Part shown: in pieces, positions 1 to 5,193 of the stretch
Position numbering within the stretch: position 1 is the first letter of the stretch
Layout of the letters: each line of letters opens with the position of its first letter
The notes under the pieces: generated by a model
What the model was told of the DNA's origin: nothing
Databases searched by the model: none
Seen by the model: the letters and a program-made list of their open reading frames with translations, nothing else
Program-made: the position numbers and the translations under genes
Source: Methanoregula sp.
Lineage (GTDB): Archaea; Halobacteriota; Methanomicrobia; Methanomicrobiales; Methanospirillaceae
DNA: 7,300 nucleotides
Reading direction: 5' to 3'
Assembly: GCA_003157895.1 (NCBI GenBank)
Contig: PMKW01000164.1
Coordinates: 2,202 to 9,501 of the forward strand

Positions 1-324
1 GAGATCGGGATCCTGGTGGGCACCGACTTCAACCCGGGGATTGAAGGCGTGGGTGCCAAGACCGGCCTGAAGATCGTCCAGAAAGGCGAATTTACAAAAA
101 AAATCCGGGAAAAACAGCCGGACTTCGACCCGGCACCGGTCATGGAGATGTTCCTTCACCCTCCCGTGACCGACGAGTACTCCCTTGCGGCCGGGCACCC
201 GGATGCAGAAGGGATCCGGCGCATGCTCTGCGACGGGTACGACTTCTCGCCGGAACGGGTGGACAAAGCGATGGAGGGGTTCACAGTCAAGGCCGGCCAG
301 AAGACCCTTGAGAGCTGGTTCTGA
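1..324 (+). CDS. fen: Flap endonuclease 1 (FEN-1), C-terminal part; 5' end outside window
   Basis: Structure-specific 5'-flap nuclease that removes RNA primers and flaps during Okazaki fragment maturation and base-excision repair. Frame 1 is open from the first base and reads EIGILVGTDFNPGIEGVGAKTGLKIV, the conserved helix-hairpin-helix region of the FEN-1/XPG family; the Asp in VGTD is one of the family's metal-binding acidic residues. The final eight residues QKTLESWF (bases 298-321) form a textbook PCNA-interacting peptide (Q-x-x-L-x-x-W-F), placing the enzyme on the sliding clamp. About 107 residues are visible, roughly the last third of a normal ~330-residue archaeal FEN-1, so the N-terminal nuclease domain lies upstream. 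An internal GTG at 16 is not the start, because homology continues to its left. It converges with the next gene. Confidence 0.95.
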   Translation, partial: EIGILVGTDFNPGIEGVGAKTGLKIVQKGEFTKKIREKQPDFDPAPVMEMFLHPPVTDEYSLAAGHPDAEGIRRMLCDGYDFSPERVDKAMEGFTVKAGQKTLESWF

Positions 325-337
325 TACCGGGGAAAAA

Positions 338-367
338 TGGTATGGACCGGCCAGTCCTTTCATACCA
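338..367. terminator. Hairpin in the convergent spacer after FEN-1
   Basis: TGGTATG (338-344) and CATACCA (361-367) are perfect inverted copies. Inside them GAC (345-347) can pair with GTC (354-356), leaving a small loop and a CTTT bulge. It lies 14 bases past the FEN-1 stop, between two converging genes, so it could shape the RNA 3' end of either transcript. A separate GGGCCCC followed by TTTTT (412-423) sits just before the stop of the opposing gene and would suit plus-strand termination. Archaeal termination depends mainly on T-runs, so a role for the hairpin is inference. Confidence 0.35.
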
Positions 368-422
368 GTGATTCTTGTTATACGCCCTTCCTGCCACAGA
401 TACCCTGTCCCGGGCCCCTTTT

Positions 423-785
423 TCAACTGAGCCGGACGGGGCTTATGGGGGTCTCCTCTTTCTCAACAACAACCGCCGTCCCATACGCGAGCAGCTCGGT
501 CATCGTCTGCCCGATCTCCGATGAGTCGAACTGCATGCTCACAACTGCATTTGCCCCGAGTTCCTGCGCATGCTCCCTGAGCCGGCCGAGCGCCTGGTCC
601 CGGGACTGGTTTAAGAGTTCCGTATATTCGTGGATTTCGCCACCAACGAGAGACCGGAGGCCGGCCGTAATGTTCCGGCCAAGCCCGCGGCTTCTCACGA
701 TAAGGCCCCAGGTAACCCCGATCGTCCTGGTAATCTTATAGCCAGGCACGTACGGTGTGCTGACAATGATGATCTCGTTCGTCAT
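423..785 (-). CDS. YbjQ/UPF0145 family protein
   Basis: A 120-residue protein of the YbjQ (UPF0145, 'heavy-metal-binding domain') family, whose members fold into small oligomeric rings; no biochemical role is firmly established. The whole domain is visible: an N-terminal beta strand (MTNEIIIVSTPYVPGYKI), the RNITAGLRSLVGGE segment near residues 37-50, a central helix with the ELGANAVVSMQFD motif (about 75-87) and a last strand with AYGTAVVV (100-107). Length matches the family (~105-120). The frame stays open upstream to 989, but those extra 68 residues have no family character and would run across the intergenic promoter region, so I chose the ATG at 785. No strong Shine-Dalgarno is visible before it. 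It is divergent from ycaO. The family name reflects a domain label, not proven metal binding. Confidence 0.88.
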   Translation of the reverse strand: MTNEIIIVSTPYVPGYKITRTIGVTWGLIVRSRGLGRNITAGLRSLVGGEIHEYTELLNQSRDQALGRLREHAQELGANAVVSMQFDSSEIGQTMTELLAYGTAVVVEKEETPISPVRLS

Positions 786-880
786 GATATCTTCAGTATA
801 GTATGGTAAAGCAGGTAAAAAAGAAGGAGCTCTCTGAATTCTGGCAAAGATTGGGAAGACAGGGACTGTGCGGGGTAACT

Positions 881-917
881 TTCCCGGCCCGGGAATACAC
901 GGTCCCGCAACCGGGAA
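881..917. promoter_or_regulatory. Palindrome and repeated half-site upstream of ycaO (candidate operator)
   Basis: TTCCCGG-C-CCGGGAA (881-895) is a perfect 15-base inverted repeat around C888. The half-site CCGGGAA recurs at 911-917, exactly 22 bp (about two helical turns) from the copy at 889-895, and this second copy touches the presumed BRE/TATA region of ycaO. Such geometry suits a dimeric regulator with a further half-site. No regulator is identified. GC-rich palindromes arise more easily by chance in this genome, which limits confidence. Confidence 0.4.
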
Positions 918-932
918 ATAATTATCTATAAA
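913..932 (+). promoter_or_regulatory. Putative BRE/TATA promoter for ycaO-tfuA
   Basis: GGGAAATAATTATCTATAAA is an AT-rich island in a GC-rich spacer, with a purine-rich BRE-like start (GGGAAA) followed by TATA-like sequence. A start site about 25 bases beyond it would fall near 950-957, giving a short leader of 13-20 bases before the ycaO ATG at 970. No clear Shine-Dalgarno precedes that ATG, which fits a short-leader transcript. Confidence 0.45.
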
Positions 933-969
933 CCCAACCAGCGTCCACCTGTTAGCTAAGAGACCACCC

Positions 970-2181
970 ATGCAGCTTTCCTCCTGCAAAAAGACCTACA
1001 ATAACGAGACGCAGCGGGCAGTCCCGCTTGCAGAGACCCTTGCCCGCATCGAACCCAAGGTCCCCGCTGCCGGGATCACCCGCGTTGCCGATATCACGAG
1101 CCTTGACCGGATCGGTATCCCGGTCTTCTCCTGCATCCGGCCTACGGCAATGGACGGGGCCATCACCGTGTATAACGGCAAGGGGGCAACGGTCGAGGAA
1201 TCACGGATCTCCGCCATCATGGAGGGTATCGAACGGTACTCCTCCGAGATGCACGACCGGCGGCTCCCGCTGGCAACCTACCTGGAGATGTTCGCACGGG
1301 GACGGACTCTCGACCCCCGTGACCTGATCCTGCCCGAAAGTGCGGATATGGACCGGCTCATGCCCTGGTACGAGGGGTTTGATATCGTCAACAATGAACC
1401 GATCTTCGTGCCTGCCCACGCGGTCTTTCACCCGCTCCCGCCCAACTACCGGGGGCTTTTCCGGACCAACACCAACGGCCTCGCTTCGGGCAACACCTTT
1501 GAGGAGGCGGTCTTCCACGCCCTCTCGGAAGTGATCGAGCGCGATGCATGGTCTCTCGTCGAGGCCTGCCGGGATACCGGGCCGTGCGTCACAGGTATGA
1601 CCGACCCGGCAATCCTCGAAATGCAGGAAAAATTCGCAAAGGCGCAGGTAGAGGTGAAAGTCCGGGATATCACAAGCGACATCGGCATCCCCACGATGGC
1701 TGCGGTCGCCGACGACGTGCTCCTGAAAGACCCGATGCTCCTCACCATCGGGATCGGGACGCACACCAGCGCCCGGATAGCGGTGATGCGGGCGCTCACC
1801 GAAGTGGCGCAGAGCCGCCTCACCCAGATCCACGGGGCACGGGAAGATACGACGCTTGCGGAGCTCCGGAAGAAGATGGGCTACGACCGGGCAAAGCGGA
1901 TCAACAGGTACTGGTTTAAGGACAACGGCACGGTGGACTACAGCACCGTTCAATCCTCTGATACCGATGACTTCAAAACAGATATCGAGAATATCATCGG
2001 ATCCCTTGAAAAACAGGGCATGGACCGGGTCATCATCGTTGACCTGACCCGGGAAGAGATCGGGATCCCGGTTGTCCGGGTGATTGTGCCGGGCCTCGAA
2101 GTCTTTTCCATGGACCAGGAGCGCAGGGGAGAACGGGTGAACAATGCACAGGATCATCGTCTTTCTCGGGCCCAGCCTTGA
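970..2181 (+). CDS. ycaO: YcaO-domain protein, TfuA-associated (McrA thioglycine synthesis)
   Basis: YcaO enzymes use ATP to activate a peptide backbone amide by O-phosphorylation. In methanogens the YcaO-TfuA pair is needed to convert a conserved active-site glycine of methyl-coenzyme M reductase subunit McrA to thioglycine with a sulfide source. The 403-residue protein carries the family's ATP-binding motifs in order: SAIMEGIER (81-89, S-x3-E-x2-E-R), ALSEVIERDAW (184-194) and ALTEVAQSR (275-283, E-x-x-Q). RTNTNGLASGNTFEEA (165-180) is also typical. The C-terminus overlaps tfuA by 38 bp in another frame, so its last 12 residues are encoded inside tfuA; recognisable family sequence ends about residue 390. 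There is no RiPP precursor-like small gene beside it, which favours the McrA role over a peptide natural product. The ATG at 970 is supported by the upstream promoter-like element; a later start is possible. Confidence 0.92.
   Translation: MQLSSCKKTYNNETQRAVPLAETLARIEPKVPAAGITRVADITSLDRIGIPVFSCIRPTAMDGAITVYNGKGATVEESRISAIMEGIERYSSEMHDRRLPLATYLEMFARGRTLDPRDLILPESADMDRLMPWYEGFDIVNNEPIFVPAHAVFHPLPPNYRGLFRTNTNGLASGNTFEEAVFHALSEVIERDAWSLVEACRDTGPCVTGMTDPAILEMQEKFAKAQVEVKVRDITSDIGIPTMAAVADDVLLKDPMLLTIGIGTHTSARIAVMRALTEVAQSRLTQIHGAREDTTLAELRKKMGYDRAKRINRYWFKDNGTVDYSTVQSSDTDDFKTDIENIIGSLEKQGMDRVIIVDLTREEIGIPVVRVIVPGLEVFSMDQERRGERVNNAQDHRLSRAQP
2136..2140 (+). promoter_or_regulatory. Shine-Dalgarno GGTGA for tfuA
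   Basis: GGTGA lies three bases before the ATG at 2144 and within the ycaO reading frame. It matches the archaeal anti-SD complement (GGAGGTGAT) and sets the tfuA start inside ycaO, so both proteins are probably made from one mRNA with coupled translation. The spacing is short for the core motif; the upstream purine-rich AGGGGAGAA may also contribute. Confidence 0.55.
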
Positions 2182-2788
2182 GCGGGAGTCCGCAGAGACC
2201 ATCCTTGCCGCGGAGTACCGTCCCCCGGCAAAACGCGGCGACCTTCTCCGGGCTGTGCAGGACGGGGCAGGCATCATCGGCCTGATAGACGGTGTCTTCC
2301 ACCAGGAATCGGCAGTGGCGCACCGCGAGATCCTCGCTGCGATCAGGAAAGGTGTAACGGTAGTTGGCTCCTCCAGCATGGGCGCATTACGGGCTGCTGA
2401 GATGGACACGCTCGGGATGACCGGCATCGGGGAAGTGTACCGGATGTACAGGAGCGGGGAACTGGTTTCCGACGACGAGGTCGCCCTTGTCTTCGATCCC
2501 GAGTCCGGGTTCTCCCTTTCCGAACCGCTGGTCAATATCCGTTTCACGCTTGAGGAGGCAAAGCGGCAGGGTATCGTCACAGTGCGGGACCATACTGCCC
2601 TGCTTGCGGCTGCGAAATCCATCTTCTACCCGCAGCGGACGTACGGAAGGATTGTTTCTGAAGCGGGCGCTGCAATCGATCAGGAGACACGGGAGCGGTT
2701 TCTTGCATGGGTGAAACTTCATGCCGTTGATCAGAAGAGGAAGGATGCGGTTGCGGCGCTGGAGTATATCCGGGGGATTGAAAAATAA
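2144..2788 (+). CDS. tfuA: TfuA-like protein, partner of YcaO
   Basis: A 214-residue TfuA-domain protein, of the usual length for a stand-alone member. The core is clear: an IIVFLGPSL start (4-12), IIGLIDGVFHQESAVAHREIL (44-64), GVTVVGSSSMGALRAAEM (70-87), then GMTGIGEVYRMYRSGELVSDDEVAL (91-115). These match the DG-x-FHQ and SSMGALRAAE signatures of the family. TfuA works with the adjacent YcaO in backbone thioamidation, probably by helping deliver sulfur; that mechanism is not established. It was first named for the trifolitoxin cluster of Rhizobium, but here the methanogen background and lack of a precursor peptide point to McrA thioglycine formation. It overlaps ycaO by 38 bp and starts from a GGTGA site. 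Confidence 0.92.
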   Translation: MHRIIVFLGPSLERESAETILAAEYRPPAKRGDLLRAVQDGAGIIGLIDGVFHQESAVAHREILAAIRKGVTVVGSSSMGALRAAEMDTLGMTGIGEVYRMYRSGELVSDDEVALVFDPESGFSLSEPLVNIRFTLEEAKRQGIVTVRDHTALLAAAKSIFYPQRTYGRIVSEAGAAIDQETRERFLAWVKLHAVDQKRKDAVAALEYIRGIEK

Positions 2789-2818
2789 GAATTCCCATAA
2801 ATCCGGTATGACGCTCTT

Positions 2819-2848
2819 GGGGCTCCGCCCCGCCGCTGGGGCACCCCA
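2819..2848. repeat. Two adjacent GC hairpins downstream of tfuA
   Basis: GGGGC-TCC-GCCCC (2819-2831) and TGGGG-CA-CCCCA (2837-2848) are back-to-back inverted repeats starting 30 bases after the tfuA stop. They may stabilise the tfuA mRNA 3' end or belong to a dispersed intergenic repeat family. No T-run follows on the plus strand, so they do not look like a standard terminator. Confidence 0.5.
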
Positions 2849-2880
2849 CTGCGATAACTACGTATTACCTGTTTTGGGAT

Positions 2881-2900
2881 CTTGAGAAAATAAAAAGTAA
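2881..2900 (-). terminator. T-rich stretch, candidate terminator of the minus-strand operon
   Basis: Read on the minus strand this is TTACTTTTTATTTTCTCAAG, the only strongly T-rich stretch in the spacer, about 120 bases past the stop of the last operon gene at 3018. Archaeal RNA polymerase ends at oligo-T tracts, and the GC-rich hairpins just before it could help. The same bases are A-rich on the plus strand and would not serve tfuA. Confidence 0.45.
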
Positions 2901-2913
2901 GAACCACCCTGAA

Positions 2914-2945
2914 CCGCCGCGGGGGCGCCCCGTCGGGGGCGGCGG
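2914..2945. repeat. Large GC-rich inverted repeat in the convergent spacer
   Basis: CCGCCGC (2914-2920) pairs perfectly with GCGGCGG (2939-2945). Between them sits the perfect palindrome GGGGCGCCCC (2922-2931), so two alternative or nested folds are possible. There is no coding potential I can support. It lies in the 229-bp non-coding spacer 2789-3017. Its nature (RNA 3'-end structure or dispersed repeat) is unknown. Confidence 0.55.
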
Positions 2946-2967
2946 AACAATCTTAACCGGGGGTTTT

Positions 2968-2983
2968 GGGGGCGAAGTCCCCC
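2968..2983. repeat. GGGGG-CGAAGT-CCCCC hairpin
   Basis: A five-pair G/C stem with a six-base loop, preceded by GGGGG-TTTT (2959-2967), which gives the arm a second possible partner. It lies 34 bases beyond the stop of the phosphotransferase gene at 3018 on the minus strand, so it would be the first structure in that transcript's 3' UTR. Function is inferred only from position. Confidence 0.45.
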
Positions 2984-3017
2984 ATCAGCTGTTGTTATTA
3001 TAGTGAAAATGAGGATT

Positions 3018-3626
3018 TCACTCCACCTTCGCCCATACGTACGCGAACCGCTGGAACGCGGTGATGTGCCCGAAGATGCCGAAGAGGATAAAGAGCCAGC
3101 CGAACCACGAGAGGCTGAACCCGAGAACATACCAGTTCATCGGGAAGAGCAGATCCACGACACCGACAACCAGGATGAGCACGAGCCTGTCCGCCCTTCC
3201 CAGGAGCCCGCCGTAATACCGCCCGACCCCGACCGCTTGTGCCTGGGTGCCGAGATAGGATGACATCAGGACACCGGTGAGAGCAAGAACGCCGATCTGC
3301 CACGGGACCATGCCTCCGGCAAAGATCCCGGTAATGATAAAGATGTCCGCGTAGCGGTCTACTGCATGGTCGAGGAAATCCCCGCGCCTGCTCTGGGTCT
3401 TCATCTCCCGGGCAACCGCCCCGTCCATGGCATCGCAGAAGGCATTCAGTGCAACAGCGACAATCCCCCAGAGTTCCAGCCGGAGGAAGAACAGGATCCC
3501 CGCTGCTGCCGAAGCCACCAGAGCGGCGACCGTGAAGAAGTTCGGGGTGAGCCGGCAACGGATTGCGATAGCAACCAGCGGATCGAAATACACTTTCGCA
3601 CGGGAACGGTACTGGTCAAGGGTCAT
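3018..3626 (-). CDS. CDP-alcohol phosphotransferase family protein (possibly archaetidylinositol phosphate synthase)
   Basis: Integral membrane enzyme that transfers a polar alcohol onto a CDP-activated lipid, releasing CMP. The family signature D-x2-DG-x2-AR-x8-G-x3-D-x3-D is complete: D65, D68, G69, A72, R73, G82, D86 and D90, the aspartates that hold the catalytic metals. Around it are hydrophobic segments near residues 31-50, 52-62, 92-120, 126-142 and 144-170, in line with the usual six-helix fold. The 202-residue length fits the family. Archaeal relatives make archaetidylinositol phosphate, archaetidylserine or archaetidylglycerol phosphate; TPNFFTVAAL and the short length are compatible with the inositol phosphate type, but the substrate cannot be read from sequence alone. 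The start overlaps the upstream stop (ATGA) and has a strong GAGGTGA site. Confidence 0.87.
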   Translation of the reverse strand: MTLDQYRSRAKVYFDPLVAIAIRCRLTPNFFTVAALVASAAAGILFFLRLELWGIVAVALNAFCDAMDGAVAREMKTQSRRGDFLDHAVDRYADIFIITGIFAGGMVPWQIGVLALTGVLMSSYLGTQAQAVGVGRYYGGLLGRADRLVLILVVGVVDLLFPMNWYVLGFSLSWFGWLFILFGIFGHITAFQRFAYVWAKVE

Positions 3627-4138
3627 GACTGGTTCACCTCAAGATATTCTGACCAGTCGATATGGCCAAAGTCAGCCGGGATCTTCCCTTTGAAAAACCC
3701 TTCAATCCGGTCGGCACAATAACCTGCGTCGCGGCCGGTGGTGTCAAGCTCGAAGATCTGCGAGGGATCAAATTCCCCGGCCGTCTCGATCAGGCAGACA
3801 TCGAGGGCCTCGGCATCGGCGTTCTCCCGGATCTTTGCCTCCCGGTACTTCCGCCGGGCGAGGCGTTTTCTGAGCTCATCGGGACGGCAGCGGAGCACCA
3901 CGATCTTATCGCAGGGAAGGTAGTGAGCTATGTGGCCTTCGACAAAACCGTCAACCGGTTTGAACTCCGCAGCCCAGCGGTCCGTATCAATGATCCGGGC
4001 ATCCCGCTCCTCATCCTCACCGGTAATATAGGGACCAACGGTGGAAGTCAGGTGGACAACCGTCTGTCCCCGACGGGAGAGTTCGTCGCCGATCATTGAT
4101 TTCCCGGTACCGGGCGTTCCCGTGATACCGCACATCAT
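3623..4138 (-). CDS. AK6/Fap7-type adenylate kinase-like NTPase
   Basis: P-loop NTPase related to human AK6 (hCINAP) and yeast Fap7, which have adenylate kinase/ATPase activity and assist small-subunit ribosome assembly through ribosomal protein uS11. The protein opens with GITGTPGTGKS (4-14), a Walker A loop close to the N-terminus as in this family, and has the characteristic lid and following helix RRKYREAKIRENADAEALDV, with the KIRENxxAE signature. At 171 residues it is of normal size (~170-190) and appears intact. Two consecutive ATGs exist (4138 and 4135); the first gives a 4-bp ATGA overlap with hisC, the second a TGATG junction, and an AGGTGAT site at 4148-4154 serves either. Whether it acts mainly as a kinase or as a ribosome factor cannot be decided here. 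Confidence 0.88.
   Translation of the reverse strand: MMCGITGTPGTGKSMIGDELSRRGQTVVHLTSTVGPYITGEDEERDARIIDTDRWAAEFKPVDGFVEGHIAHYLPCDKIVVLRCRPDELRKRLARRKYREAKIRENADAEALDVCLIETAGEFDPSQIFELDTTGRDAGYCADRIEGFFKGKIPADFGHIDWSEYLEVNQS
3634..3640 (-). promoter_or_regulatory. Shine-Dalgarno GAGGTGA for the phosphotransferase gene
   Basis: On the minus strand GAGGTGA lies seven bases before the ATG at 3626, inside the end of the AK6-like gene. It is a strong match to the archaeal ribosome-binding consensus and fixes this start. Confidence 0.8.
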
Positions 4139-5193
4139 AGGGAGTTTATCACCTGCACGAACCGTTCGTTCTCCCAGTCATCGCCGATGCTGACGCGGAC
4201 GTAGTGATCCTCAAGGCCGGTGAAACTCCGGCAGGAGCGGACCACGACACCCTTCCTTGCGAGCTCCTCCACCATTGCGTCGCTCTTGTGGGGGGAAACG
4301 TCGACCATGACAAAGTTCGCGTCAGAAGAAAGAACCGGGTATTTTACCTCCTCCATAAACCGCTTCCGCCAGCGTCTGACCTGTGCTATGTACCGTTCTG
4401 CATGGGCAGTGTCCGACAGGGCAGCGGCTGCTGCCGCCATCGAGACCGAGTTGACCGTAAACGGGGTGCCTGCCCGCTGGTACCAGGGTGGCAGCCATCG
4501 CGGGGAGAAAGCGTAGCCGATCCGGAGCCCGGCAAGAGAGTGGACTTTGGAGAAGGTCCGGCCAAGGACGAGGTTCTCGTGCTTCTTCATCAGGGGCAGA
4601 TAGTCAATTCCCGAGAACTCAACGTAGGCGTTATCGAGGAAGAGCAACCCCTCGATTCCTTCAAGGATCTCCCGGACAACTTCCGGGCCTGTTGCATTCC
4701 CCGTGGGATTGTTGGGCGAGCAGAGGACAGTGATCTTCGCATCTTTTGCCGCCCGGATCAGCTTCTGAGGGTCGACCGAGAAATCCGCTTCACGGGGGAT
4801 TGTGATAACTTCGGCTCCCTGTCCCATGGCTGCAAGGGTATAGAAGGAGAAAGTAGGCGTTGAGATTGCTACCTTCTCGCCCGGCTCGACCAGCGTGCGG
4901 ACGATCGTCTCGATAACCCCGTCCATTCCGACACCGGTAACGAAATGGTAATCGCCGTAGTGCGCCCGGAGGGCGTTCATCAGGATATTCGCCCGTTCAT
5001 CCGGATAACGGTTGACCGTCCGGAGTGCATCTTCCGCCGCTTTCAATGCTGCGGGGGAGAGGGAGTCGGGGTTCTCATTGCTCGCAAGCCGGGCGATGTG
5101 GTCCATCCCGTACTCGCGGGCGATATCTTCAGCCTTCTTTGCAAAGGCGTAGCCGCTCTTCTTCTTGTAGCAGGCTCTAACCAAGCGATCCAT
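4135..5193 (-). CDS. hisC: Histidinol-phosphate aminotransferase
   Basis: PLP enzyme of fold type I (aminotransferase class I/II) that makes L-histidinol phosphate from imidazole acetol phosphate and glutamate in histidine synthesis. HisC features: SGYAFAK near the N-terminus, LASNENP (36-42), SPNNPTG (159-165), the pyridine-binding aspartate D187 in LDNAY, GRTFSKVHSLAGLRIGY with the Schiff-base lysine K216 and phosphate-binding R224, and a late arginine R333 in YVRVSIG for the substrate carboxylate. The 352-residue length is normal. The ATG at 5193 lies inside argD (17-bp overlap) with AAGG six bases upstream. Related members act on aromatic amino acids or threonine phosphate, but HisC is the best reading. 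No other his gene lies in the window. Confidence 0.92.
   Translation of the reverse strand: MDRLVRACYKKKSGYAFAKKAEDIAREYGMDHIARLASNENPDSLSPAALKAAEDALRTVNRYPDERANILMNALRAHYGDYHFVTGVGMDGVIETIVRTLVEPGEKVAISTPTFSFYTLAAMGQGAEVITIPREADFSVDPQKLIRAAKDAKITVLCSPNNPTGNATGPEVVREILEGIEGLLFLDNAYVEFSGIDYLPLMKKHENLVLGRTFSKVHSLAGLRIGYAFSPRWLPPWYQRAGTPFTVNSVSMAAAAAALSDTAHAERYIAQVRRWRKRFMEEVKYPVLSSDANFVMVDVSPHKSDAMVEELARKGVVVRSCRSFTGLEDHYVRVSIGDDWENERFVQVINSL
4148..4154 (-). promoter_or_regulatory. Shine-Dalgarno AGGTGAT for the AK6-like gene
   Basis: On the minus strand AGGTGAT lies nine bases before the ATG at 4138, within the hisC C-terminal codons. It is a full match to the anti-SD complement and supports translation starting at 4138 or 4135. 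Confidence 0.78.

Noticed and set aside
325..422. Possible small gene between FEN-1 and the YbjQ-family gene
   Set aside because: The open frames here continue out of the FEN-1 region in wrong frames or run antisense to the YbjQ gene; none has a ribosome site or recognisable product.
786..989. N-terminal extension of the YbjQ-family frame to an ATG at 989
   Set aside because: The added 68 residues have no family similarity, cross the intergenic palindrome and AT-rich promoter area and overlap the ycaO start; the ATG at 785 gives the normal family length.
2121..2181. Frameshift or YcaO-TfuA fusion at the overlap
   Set aside because: tfuA has its own ATG and ribosome site and a family-typical N-terminus (IIVFLGPSL), and YcaO is complete before the overlap, so two separate genes explain it better.
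1201..2622. Long open minus-strand frame (473 codons) opposite ycaO and tfuA
   Set aside because: It lies antisense to two well-supported genes, its translation has no recognisable domain, and GC-rich codon use commonly leaves the opposite frame open.
2814..2985. Spacer as an insertion-sequence remnant or CRISPR array
   Set aside because: There is no transposase fragment, no terminal repeats with target duplications and no regularly spaced identical repeats; the hairpins differ from one another.
2858..3130. Minus-strand open frame of 90 codons in the hairpin spacer
   Set aside because: It spans the GC repeats and runs into the phosphotransferase gene in another frame; Ser/Arg/Gly-rich translation typical of non-coding GC-rich DNA.
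4204..4863. Open plus-strand frame (219 codons) opposite hisC
   Set aside because: Shadow of hisC; low-complexity charged translation without a known motif.
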